Source: Prevotella sp. UBA3288 (lineage in GTDB: Bacteria > Bacteroidota > Bacteroidia > Bacteroidales > Bacteroidaceae). Taken from it: a stretch of DNA of 30,390 bases. The notes under the pieces were generated by a model. It did not search any database. It was not told the origin of the DNA and worked only from the letters and a program-made list of their open reading frames with translations. The position numbers were made by a program, and so were the translations under genes. Location of the stretch: the NCBI GenBank assembly GCA_002361655.1, contig DETM01000040.1:11646-42035 (forward strand), in the 5' to 3' direction. Shown here in pieces: positions 8,455 through 16,033 of this stretch (the stretch's first letter is position 1; each line of letters starts with the position of its first letter).

Positions 8455-8497
8455 AAAAAAATACCGCCCGCTTTCCCTAAGAAGGGAAAACGGGCGG
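8455..8497 (-). terminator. intrinsic terminator of the outer-membrane protein gene
   Basis: CCGCCCG (8464-8470) pairs with CGGGCGG (8491-8497), and TTTCCCT (8472-8478) pairs with AGGGAAA (8483-8489) across one mismatch. On the minus strand the hairpin is followed by TA and seven T residues (plus-strand A-run 8455-8461). It lies 25 nt downstream of the stop codon of the gene at 8523-9083. On the plus strand the hairpin lacks a T-tract, so it chiefly serves the minus strand. Confidence 0.88.
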
Positions 8498-8522
8498 AAC
8501 GCATTTCGGTCGATACCTTTGA

Positions 8523-9083
8523 TTAGAAGTTGTAGTAGAGACCGAAAGTGAGGTTAGAACTGCTCAGATCAAGACCAGTCTTGTTGATGTTGTTGTCGTC
8601 GCCATCGGGGTTAAGCATCTGCCAGCCGATGAAGCCGAGGTGAGAAACAAAACTGAGGTTGTCGCTGAGGTTGACAGCCAGACCGGGCTTCAGACCAACA
8701 CCGAAAGAGGTCCAGTCACCCTTGGAAGCAGTAGTAAATTCGACACCACCGTCAACAAAGAAATTCACCTTGCCGGCATTGGCGAAAGTGTAACGGGCAT
8801 AGGGGCTGACGGTGAAAGCATTCTGGCTGATCTGAGTGTGAGTCAGACCATCGGTAAGACCTGCCCACTTGTCGCTGGCATAGCCGATCACAGTACCAAC
8901 AGCCCAGTCGTCGTTGATGTTGTAACCAACCTCGGGCAGGATGCTGAATGTGGTCTCACTACGGTCGCCGGCGTTCTTCTGGCTGCTCCAGGCGTTAATA
9001 CCAAGGCTACCACCAACGTAAACCTGAGCGTTCATGCTGACTGCAACAAAGGCAGCAGCGAGTGTCATCAAAATCTTTTTCAT
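8523..9083 (-). CDS. small outer-membrane beta-barrel protein
   Basis: The 186-residue product starts with a signal peptide (MKKILMTLAAAFVAVSMNAQ). It then has about eight alternating amphipathic strands, for example VYVGGSLGINAW, FSILPEVGYNI, WAVGTVIGYAS and FTVSPYARYTF. It ends in LTFGLYYNF, with a C-terminal Phe typical of outer-membrane barrels. Size and layout fit the OmpW/OmpX-like 'outer membrane beta-barrel' (OMP_b-brl) families, so an eight-stranded barrel is likely. It is monocistronic, with a promoter at 9159-9188, a leader of about 70 nt and a strong terminator, which suggests high expression. No specific ligand or function can be assigned. Confidence 0.85.
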   Translation of the reverse strand: MKKILMTLAAAFVAVSMNAQVYVGGSLGINAWSSQKNAGDRSETTFSILPEVGYNINDDWAVGTVIGYASDKWAGLTDGLTHTQISQNAFTVSPYARYTFANAGKVNFFVDGGVEFTTASKGDWTSFGVGLKPGLAVNLSDNLSFVSHLGFIGWQMLNPDGDDNNINKTGLDLSSSNLTFGLYYNF

Positions 9084-9158
9084 TTCTTTTTACCTTTCTT
9101 ATTAAATAAGTTATACATGTTGGCCGCCTCTCAGACGGCATTATCCTTAATTCGGGTG

Positions 9159-9188
9159 CAAATATAGGCATTATTCTGTTTGCGCAAA
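9159..9188 (-). promoter_or_regulatory. promoter of the outer-membrane protein gene
   Basis: On the minus strand TTTG (9188-9185) is followed after 18 nt by TATATTTG (9166-9159), a TAnnTTTG -7 element. The leader to the ATG at 9083 is about 70 nt. The -33 element lies inside a perfect palindrome at 9176-9191. Confidence 0.7.
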
Positions 9189-9191
9189 CAG
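9176..9191. promoter_or_regulatory. 16-bp perfect palindrome, candidate operator
   Basis: CTGTTTGCGCAAACAG is identical to its own reverse complement over all 16 bp. It covers the -33 element of the promoter for the outer-membrane protein gene, a position where a dimeric regulator would block or recruit RNA polymerase. There is no spacer loop and no T-tract, so it is not a terminator. The binding protein is unknown. Confidence 0.5.
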
Positions 9192-9256
9192 AAAACCAAA
9201 AAAGTTTAATGTTTTTGGCTTAATACTTGATTCAAGTCAACTTTCCACGGCAAATT

Positions 9257-9288
9257 CTTGCAAATATCAAATGAAATGTCTACCTTTG
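9257..9288 (+). promoter_or_regulatory. promoter of the kdsA operon
   Basis: CTTG (9257-9260) is followed after 20 nt by TACCTTTG (9281-9288). The kdsA start codon follows 26 nt later. An in-frame ATG upstream at 9258 lies within this promoter and is therefore unlikely to be used. Confidence 0.65.
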
Positions 9289-9314
9289 CAAGAAAAATAA
9301 GAGACTACATCTCT

Positions 9315-10067
9315 ATGAAACCGAAAATCATTGCCGGCCCCTGCGTCATCGAATCGGCGCAGTTGCTGGATACCGTAGCCCAGAAACTAGTGGAAATCAA
9401 CCGGCAGTTGGGCATAGATATCATATTCAAGGCCTCGTTCGACAAGGCTAATCGCACTTCCGTCCATTCCTTTCGCGGGCCTGGACTGGAGAAAGGTTTG
9501 CAGATGCTGGCGGATGTAAAGTCGAAGTATGGCTTGCGCCTGCTGACCGACATCCATGAGTCATGGCAGGCAGAACCGGTAGGCCAAGTGGTCGACGTGA
9601 TACAGATTCCCGCCTTCCTCTGTCGGCAGACAGACCTGTTGGTGGCTGCCGCCAAGACGGGACGAACCGTAAACATCAAGAAAGCCCAGTTTCTAAGCGG
9701 TCGCGACATGCGCTATCCGGTGGAGAAAGCCCGTGAGGCCGGTGCCACGGAGGTGTGGCTAACCGAGCGTGGCAACATGATGGGCTACGGCAATCTGGTG
9801 GTCGACTTTCGGAATATCAGCGACATGCTCGACATCGTGCCTACGGTCGTCATGGACTGTACACACAGCGTGCAGCGCCCCGACGCTCAGGGAGGCAAGA
9901 CGGGTGGTGACCGGCGTTTTGTACCGGCGATGGCACTGGCAGCCAAGGCCTTCGGAGCCACTGGCTATTTCTTTGAAGTGCACCCCACCCCAGACCAAGG
10001 ACTGAGCGATGCTGCCAACATGCTGGAACTGGACAAACTCTATGATTTGGTGAAACAACTGATTTAA
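9315..10067 (+). CDS. kdsA: 3-deoxy-8-phosphooctulonate synthase (KDO-8-P synthase)
   Basis: KdsA condenses phosphoenolpyruvate with arabinose 5-phosphate to make KDO 8-phosphate, a step in the cytosolic synthesis of LPS inner-core sugar. The chosen start gives 250 residues beginning MKPKIIAGPCVIES; earlier ATGs fall in the promoter. Active-site motifs include KASFDKANRTS, GLRLLTDIHE, IQIPAFLCRQTDLL and NIKKAQFLSG. C10 in AGPC, H184 in DCTHS, E221 in FFEVHP and D232 in GLSDAAN match the four metal ligands of the Aquifex-type metal-dependent class. The E. coli class has Asn instead of this Cys. kdsD follows after 10 nt. Confidence 0.96.
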   Translation: MKPKIIAGPCVIESAQLLDTVAQKLVEINRQLGIDIIFKASFDKANRTSVHSFRGPGLEKGLQMLADVKSKYGLRLLTDIHESWQAEPVGQVVDVIQIPAFLCRQTDLLVAAAKTGRTVNIKKAQFLSGRDMRYPVEKAREAGATEVWLTERGNMMGYGNLVVDFRNISDMLDIVPTVVMDCTHSVQRPDAQGGKTGGDRRFVPAMALAAKAFGATGYFFEVHPTPDQGLSDAANMLELDKLYDLVKQLI

Positions 10068-10077
10068 ACAGACGACA

Positions 10078-11025
10078 ATGACAACAAGAGAATACGGTAT
10101 ACAGGCTATCAAGGACGAGGCAGAGGCCCTGCTCGACCTGATTCCAAAGATGGACGACAACTTCGACCGCGCAGTCGACCTGATGCTTCACTGCAAGGGT
10201 AAAGTCATCGTTACCGGCGTGGGCAAGAGCGGGCACATCGGTGGCAAGATAGCGGCCACGCTAGCCTCGACAGGCACACCATCGTTCTTCATCAACCCGC
10301 TGGATGTCTACCACGGCGACCTGGGCGTGATGACCCACGACGACGTGGTGATAGCCATCTCTAACTCCGGCCAGACCGACGAACTGCTGCGCTTCATCCC
10401 CATGGTGCTGCATATGGAGATTCCCATCATCGGCATGAGCGGCCACCCCGACTCACTGCTGGCCAAATACTCCACTTGCCACCTCTTCGTAGGCGTGAAG
10501 AAAGAGGCCTGCCCGCTGAACTTGGCCCCCACCAGCAGCACGACGGCCGCACTGGCCATGGGCGACGCACTGGCCATCGCGCTGATGCAGAAGCGCGACT
10601 TCCGTCCGCAGGACTTCGCCCACTTCCATCCCGGCGGCGAACTGGGCAAGCGGTTGCTGACCACGGCACAAGACGTGATGAGGACCGACGACCTGCCCGT
10701 ATTCCCACCGGAGACTCATCTTGGCGAAGCCATCATGATGGTGAGCGAAGGCAAACTGGGACTGGGCGTGGCCGAGGTAGACAGAAAAATCGTGGGTCTA
10801 ATCACCGATGGCGACATCCGCCGTGCCATCGAGCGTTGGAAGGCCGAGTTCTTCGACCACACCGTGAGCGACATCATGACACGCTCGCCCAAAACGGTCA
10901 GACTGCAGACCAAAATCGCAGAGATACAGCATATCATGCAGACCTACAAAATACACTCCGTGCTCGTCGTCGGTGATGAGCACCAGTTGCTAGGTGTTGT
11001 CGACCACTATTCATGTATGATTTAA
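10078..11025 (+). CDS. kdsD: arabinose-5-phosphate isomerase, KpsF/GutQ family
   Basis: KdsD converts ribulose 5-phosphate to arabinose 5-phosphate, the substrate of the KdsA enzyme encoded just upstream. The 315-residue product has an N-terminal SIS sugar-isomerase domain (residues about 35-170) with VTGVGKSGHIGGKIAATLASTGTP split over the phosphate-binding loop, then ISNSGQTDE and LAPTSSTTA. Two CBS domains follow (about 200-315), with LITDGDIRRA and the DIMTRSPKTV motif. Length and order match the family. Start and stop are well placed, and the downstream regulator begins within a few bases of its stop codon. Confidence 0.95.
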   Translation: MTTREYGIQAIKDEAEALLDLIPKMDDNFDRAVDLMLHCKGKVIVTGVGKSGHIGGKIAATLASTGTPSFFINPLDVYHGDLGVMTHDDVVIAISNSGQTDELLRFIPMVLHMEIPIIGMSGHPDSLLAKYSTCHLFVGVKKEACPLNLAPTSSTTAALAMGDALAIALMQKRDFRPQDFAHFHPGGELGKRLLTTAQDVMRTDDLPVFPPETHLGEAIMMVSEGKLGLGVAEVDRKIVGLITDGDIRRAIERWKAEFFDHTVSDIMTRSPKTVRLQTKIAEIQHIMQTYKIHSVLVVGDEHQLLGVVDHYSCMI

Positions 11026-11030
11026 CAACT

Positions 11031-14000
11031 ATGATGAGAAATATGAGATTGCTCAAGTACATATTCATATCGGCACTACTAGTGCTGCCCTGCTCCGCAG
11101 CGGAAGAGTATATCTTCAAGAAACTTGATGCCCGCAATGGTCTCACATCGAGCCAGATCAACTGTATCATCAAGGATTCACGCGGCTTCATGTGGTTCGG
11201 TACGCCGGCCGGCCTCTATCGCTACGACGGCTACCTGTTCAAACACTTTCAGTGCGACTCACAAGACGGAACATCGCTGCCCGACAGTTACATTGAGAGT
11301 ATCCAGGAGACCCGTGACGGCAGCCTGTGGATCAAGACAGCCACCAGTTACTGCGTCTACAATCCACAGCAGGAGACGTTCGAGCGCGACATGCACCAAA
11401 TGTTCTCCAAGTTGGGCATTCGCGAAGTACCAACTATCATCTATCTGGACCGGAACCTGAACCTCTGGGGCTACATACCGAACCAAGGGGTCATCTGCTA
11501 TAATCTCCAGCAGCAGTTGCAGTACGACTTCACCTACAGCAACAACGGCAACGGCATCGCCGAGGGCCACATCTGCTCTATCGGCGAATGCAAGGACGGT
11601 GTCATACTGGTCTATGACGACGGCCTCATGATTTGTTGCAGCGTCAGCCCTCAGCAGCACATAGCCTGGACCAACACTGGTCTGTCGTCGCAACACCTGC
11701 GCAAGACAAACACGCTGAAAGTCTTTGCCGACCAGATGGACAACCTTTGGATCTATGGCCAGGGCACACTTTTCGTATATAACAAAAGTACAGACAAGTG
11801 GGACATGACTATCGGCAACACACTTGGACTAACCGGACTGGGTGTAGACCATGCCGTCAACACTATCGGCGGCGACCATAGCGGCAACGTGTGGATAGGT
11901 ACCAGTCGCAGCGGACTGATCCGCGCCAATGTGAGCACTTACGAGATGGTGCCGGTACCCCTGAAGACAATGAACGACTTCCGCTATCCCGGCAGTGCCG
12001 CCGACATCCGCAGCATATATATCGACAATACCGACCTACTTTGGGCAGGCACCGCCAAGTCTGGCGTGGCCTTTTTCGGTAACAACATCTATAAGTTCGA
12101 GGCCAAAATCATGGGCGACATCACCGCCATGGCTCAAGACAGCATCGGCAACGTGTGGTTTGGCACTAGCGACGACGGTCTCTACGGACAGGAATTCACG
12201 CTGGCCAGTCAGAAGGTGTCGGCGTTGGCTTTTACCGACGACGGCAGCCTGTGGGTAGGCTCGAAGCAGAACGGACTGACCCGTATCAAGAATGGTGTCA
12301 GCCAAATCTATTCCGTAACTCGGGACAGCACCCACCGAACGATGCTCGACGACCATATCAATGCGCTGGCCACCGACAAGACGGGCAACCTCTGGATAGC
12401 CACCGACGGCGGCATGCAGGTGTACAACACTCGCCTTGACCAGTTCTCCAACTACACTAAAGAGAACGGGAAAATCCGAAACAACAGCATCACCAGCCTA
12501 TACTATGCCAGCGGCAACAGGATGTTGATCGGTACCTCCGAGGGGTTGATCATCATGAACATCTCAACATCGGAGATGACCTATCTCGTTGGCAACTCCA
12601 CCAGCCTGAGCAAATTCACCAACAACTATATCACACAAGTTTTTGAAGACTCGCGCGGTCTGATTTGGGTTGGCACCCGCGAAGGTATCAATGTGCTCAA
12701 TCCTGAGAGTGACAAACTCGACCATCTGACCGAGCGCCAAGGCCTCTGCAACAACAATATCTGCGGCATCGCCGAGGATCGCAATAAAAACATCTGGATT
12801 ACTACCAGCAACGGCGTCTGTCGGGCCGTGGTGCAGCGCAATATAGGCGACGGTTCCTATGACTATGGACTATACAACTACAGCCACAACGACGGTTTGC
12901 AGAGCGACGAGTTCAACCCCGGTTCCATCCTCGTCAACAAAAATGGACAGGTGCTTATGGGCGGCCTCTACGGCATCAACTGGGTGCGCCCGAAGTCGGA
13001 AGACGAGAAGAAAAACCTGCCTCGTGTCATGCTCACACAGATGTTCATCGGTGAAGAGGAGGTTCTCGTGGGCCACTCATACGACGGCAATGTCATCCTG
13101 CCCACAGCACTCAACGAAATCAACCACATCACACTGAAAAGCGACCAGAACACCTTCACCATCAAGTTCGCTGCCGGCAACTACAACCAGAGTGAACGTC
13201 TGCTGTTCATGTATCAGATGGAGGGCCTCGACAACAACTGGTACAATGGCGACGCCTTGAAGCACGGCGTCACCTTTACAGACCTGCCTTCCGGCACCTA
13301 CACTCTGCACGTGAAGGCTATCGGCGTAGAAGGTGGTGTCAGCGAACAGGAACGCATCATCGTAATCAAGGTCAACCGTCCGTGGTACCTGCAGTGGTGG
13401 ATGCTCGGCGTCTATGCGATGGTCATTCTGTTTGTCATCTATCTGTGGAAAATGGGCTTCGACCAACTTATCCGTTTCCGCAAGCGCAAGAACGACGTGG
13501 TGACTCAACTGAAGCGCCAGCGCGAAGAAATCAAGATGGCCAGCGACGATTTGCGCCAGCCCATGTCGCGCATGACGAACATCATCATGAACCTGTCTGA
13601 ACAGGAGGCATCGCTCGAGCAACACGAACAACTGAACGCCCTTCACGCACAGATGCTGCAGATTATCACCCGCGTCAGCGACATGCAGGCCAGCCTCGAG
13701 CACCCAGAAGAGAAAGCCGAGCAAACCGTGCATAAACAATATATGCTGAGCAGCAAGGGCGAGATGCAAATGTCGGGGGACATCGACGAGGAACTGACAT
13801 CCGAGATTCGTCCGATGCAAAACGATTCACCAACTGCCAAGTTCCGCGTAGTGTTCATTGACGACAATACAGAATTTGTTAAGTTCATCACTTCGCGTCT
13901 GAAGTATGTTTATGAATTCCATCCCTACGACAACATTCGCAAGGCTGCCATCGACATCGAGACGATGCTGCCAGACCTGGTTATCTGTAAACAGGACATG

Positions 14001-14771
14001 CCCGACTTCAGCGGCAGCGAACTGTGCAACAACATCAAGATGCACCCCAAACTCAACCGCATCAAATTTGTGCTAATGACCGACAGCAGGATGACCGCCA
14101 AAGACATGCTCGACCAGAACATCACCATGGGTGCCGACGACTATCTCGTCAAGCCCTTCAACCTGCAAGAGGCAGCCATGCGATTCAACAAACTGCTCGG
14201 TGTCGGTCCTATCGAAGTCAACAGCCACCTGATTGAAGGTGCTGAGACCCGTATGCTGGAAGGTCACAACTCGAGCATGACCACCGCCACCGAAACAATG
14301 ACCAATCCTCTGACAACCGTGAAGGCCGATGAAGTGGTAGTCGACAAAGAAGTAAAACTGGTGACCATTACTTCGAAACGCAGCGGGGAGACGGTGGACG
14401 GAGCCGACGACGGCCGACAGACCTTCAACATGACCGACCAGATAGACCAGCAACTCATCAAAAGTATTGAGCAGTATGTGCAACAGAACATGAGTCGCGG
14501 CAATATCAATCTCGATGAAATGTCCAGTGCGATGGGGATGTCTGCAAAACCTTTCTTCCAGAAAGTACGTGACATCACCGGCAAGACGCCGTCAGAAATC
14601 GTACGCGACATCCGGTTGAAGCATGCCTGCGTGCTGCTGCAGCGTACCAACATCAATATGAGCGAACTGGCCACTCACGTCGGCTTTGCCACCGGCGAAC
14701 ATTTCATCAACACATTCAAGGACCGCTTTGGCATCTCGCCCTCCGAATATCGACTGAAATACAGAAAATGA
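11031..14771 (+). CDS. degenerate hybrid two-component regulator (propellers, Y_Y_Y, membrane helix, pseudo-receiver, AraC)
   Basis: This 1246-residue protein has the outline of a hybrid two-component regulator but lacks kinase parts. An N-terminal signal/anchor (MRLLKYIFISALLVLPCSAAEE) precedes about 12-14 propeller repeats of the form LW(I/V)GT..GL, a Y_Y_Y domain (YQMEGLDNNWY) and a membrane helix at about 784-806. The DHp-like helix reads DDLRQP at 839-844, where active kinases have HELRTP, so the phosphoacceptor His is Asp839. No HATPase N, G1 or G2 boxes follow; a receiver domain (about 937-1045) comes next. It keeps the acidic pair (FIDDN), Thr and Lys (YLVKPFN), but the phosphoacceptor Asp is Lys987. 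A C-terminal AraC-type HTH (about 1142-1246) looks intact. ATGs at 11013, 11034 and 11043 are alternative starts. It is probably co-transcribed with kdsA-kdsD and the phospholipase D-like gene. Its targets are unknown. Confidence 0.88.
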   Translation: MMRNMRLLKYIFISALLVLPCSAAEEYIFKKLDARNGLTSSQINCIIKDSRGFMWFGTPAGLYRYDGYLFKHFQCDSQDGTSLPDSYIESIQETRDGSLWIKTATSYCVYNPQQETFERDMHQMFSKLGIREVPTIIYLDRNLNLWGYIPNQGVICYNLQQQLQYDFTYSNNGNGIAEGHICSIGECKDGVILVYDDGLMICCSVSPQQHIAWTNTGLSSQHLRKTNTLKVFADQMDNLWIYGQGTLFVYNKSTDKWDMTIGNTLGLTGLGVDHAVNTIGGDHSGNVWIGTSRSGLIRANVSTYEMVPVPLKTMNDFRYPGSAADIRSIYIDNTDLLWAGTAKSGVAFFGNNIYKFEAKIMGDITAMAQDSIGNVWFGTSDDGLYGQEFTLASQKVSALAFTDDGSLWVGSKQNGLTRIKNGVSQIYSVTRDSTHRTMLDDHINALATDKTGNLWIATDGGMQVYNTRLDQFSNYTKENGKIRNNSITSLYYASGNRMLIGTSEGLIIMNISTSEMTYLVGNSTSLSKFTNNYITQVFEDSRGLIWVGTREGINVLNPESDKLDHLTERQGLCNNNICGIAEDRNKNIWITTSNGVCRAVVQRNIGDGSYDYGLYNYSHNDGLQSDEFNPGSILVNKNGQVLMGGLYGINWVRPKSEDEKKNLPRVMLTQMFIGEEEVLVGHSYDGNVILPTALNEINHITLKSDQNTFTIKFAAGNYNQSERLLFMYQMEGLDNNWYNGDALKHGVTFTDLPSGTYTLHVKAIGVEGGVSEQERIIVIKVNRPWYLQWWMLGVYAMVILFVIYLWKMGFDQLIRFRKRKNDVVTQLKRQREEIKMASDDLRQPMSRMTNIIMNLSEQEASLEQHEQLNALHAQMLQIITRVSDMQASLEHPEEKAEQTVHKQYMLSSKGEMQMSGDIDEELTSEIRPMQNDSPTAKFRVVFIDDNTEFVKFITSRLKYVYEFHPYDNIRKAAIDIETMLPDLVICKQDMPDFSGSELCNNIKMHPKLNRIKFVLMTDSRMTAKDMLDQNITMGADDYLVKPFNLQEAAMRFNKLLGVGPIEVNSHLIEGAETRMLEGHNSSMTTATETMTNPLTTVKADEVVVDKEVKLVTITSKRSGETVDGADDGRQTFNMTDQIDQQLIKSIEQYVQQNMSRGNINLDEMSSAMGMSAKPFFQKVRDITGKTPSEIVRDIRLKHACVLLQRTNINMSELATHVGFATGEHFINTFKDRFGISPSEYRLKYRK

Positions 14772-16033
14772 AGGGAATTTTGGCACTGGCCATTTTGGGA
14801 TTTCTTGTGCGGGGCGCTGCAAGCGCGCAGACCTCCGACTCGCTGATCTATCGGCAACTGGCGGACTATGGCATCCGCTTCACGCACGACAACAAAGTGA
14901 CACTGCTCATGTCGGGTCAGCAGAAGTTCGACGATATGTTTACAGCCATCCGTCAGGCTCGTCATAGTGTCCATCTTGAGTATTTCAATTTCCGCAACGA
15001 CTCCATCGCCATGCTCCTCTTCGACTTACTCAGGCAAAAGCGGCGCGAGGGTGTAGAGATACGTGCCCTCTTTGATGGTTTCGGCAATGACTCCAACAAC
15101 CAGCCGCTGAAGAAATGCCATGTCGAGGCACTACGCACCGACAGCATTGACATCCATGAGTTCGACCCCATACGTTTTCCCTGGTTCAACCATATCTGGC
15201 CGCGCGACCACCGCAAGATTGTGGTCATCGACGGCCGTGTAGCCTTTACGGGTGGTATGAATGTGGCCGACTATTATATAAAAGGTACGAAGCAGGTGGG
15301 CGAATGGCGCGACATGCACTGCCGCATCGAGGGTGAAGCCGTCAACGAACTGCAAACCATCTTCGCCCGTATCTGGGAGAAGACCACGGGCGAGAGTCTG
15401 ATAGATAAGCCCGAATATTTCTGTGGTGGCGACACTGTCTGTATGCAGGGTCTGAAGCCAGACACCACGGCTACTGCCGGGCGAAAGACAATAGGCATTG
15501 TTAACCGCGAACCCCGCACCACCAACGATGTGATGCGCTATTTCTACATCAACGCCATCAACGACGCCCGTGATTCCATCCATATCATCAACCCCTACTT
15601 CACGCTCATCCCGTCTATTCACAAAGCACTGAAGAATGCCATAGACCGTGGTGTCAAGGTCGACATTATGCTGTCGGCCAAGAGCGACATTCCCCTGACC
15701 CCCGACTGTGCACTGTACTATGCCCATAAGTTGATGAAGCGCGGTGCTAACGTATGGCTCTACAAGCCTGGCTTCCACCACTCAAAAATCATGATGGTCG
15801 ACGGACGCTTCTGTACCGTAGGCAGCACCAATCTCGATGCCCGCAGCATGCGCTTCGACTATGAGGAGAATGCCGTCATTATCGACACCTGCACCACCCG
15901 CGAACTCGATGATATGTTTCAGCGTGACATCCGGCAGAGCATCTATCTCACACCAGAAACTTGGAACCAGATACGCACGCCGTGGCAAAAATTCCGCGGC
16001 TGGTTCGCACATCTGCTGCGCCCCTTCCTTTAG
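14768..16033 (+). CDS. exported phospholipase D / cardiolipin synthase-like protein
   Basis: The 421-residue product has two HKD motifs of the phospholipase D superfamily. The first starts at H148 (HRKIVVIDGRVAFTGG) and the second at H338 (HSKIMMVDGRFCTVGSTN). Both HxK(x)4D sets are complete, so the enzyme should be active. The layout (PLDc-PLDc with DGFG between early strands) resembles bacterial cardiolipin synthases. Instead of the usual N-terminal membrane hairpin, it has what looks like a cleavable signal peptide (MKGILALAILGFLVRGAASA-Q), implying periplasmic action. Its ATG overlaps the stop codon of the upstream regulator (ATGA), which suggests translational coupling. It converges on the TPR gene with a 4-bp overlap of the coding ends. 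Confidence 0.88.
   Translation: MKGILALAILGFLVRGAASAQTSDSLIYRQLADYGIRFTHDNKVTLLMSGQQKFDDMFTAIRQARHSVHLEYFNFRNDSIAMLLFDLLRQKRREGVEIRALFDGFGNDSNNQPLKKCHVEALRTDSIDIHEFDPIRFPWFNHIWPRDHRKIVVIDGRVAFTGGMNVADYYIKGTKQVGEWRDMHCRIEGEAVNELQTIFARIWEKTTGESLIDKPEYFCGGDTVCMQGLKPDTTATAGRKTIGIVNREPRTTNDVMRYFYINAINDARDSIHIINPYFTLIPSIHKALKNAIDRGVKVDIMLSAKSDIPLTPDCALYYAHKLMKRGANVWLYKPGFHHSKIMMVDGRFCTVGSTNLDARSMRFDYEENAVIIDTCTTRELDDMFQRDIRQSIYLTPETWNQIRTPWQKFRGWFAHLLRPFL

Noticed and set aside
8464..8497. Bidirectional terminator serving the patatin operon too
   Set aside because: On the plus strand the hairpin is followed by aacgcatttcgg with no T-tract, so termination of the patatin transcript here is not supported, although the hairpin could still protect the mRNA end.
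9258..9314. Upstream in-frame start for kdsA
   Set aside because: The ATG at 9258 lies upstream of the TACCTTTG element at 9281-9288, so it would not be in the transcript; the KdsA family start fits ATG 9315.
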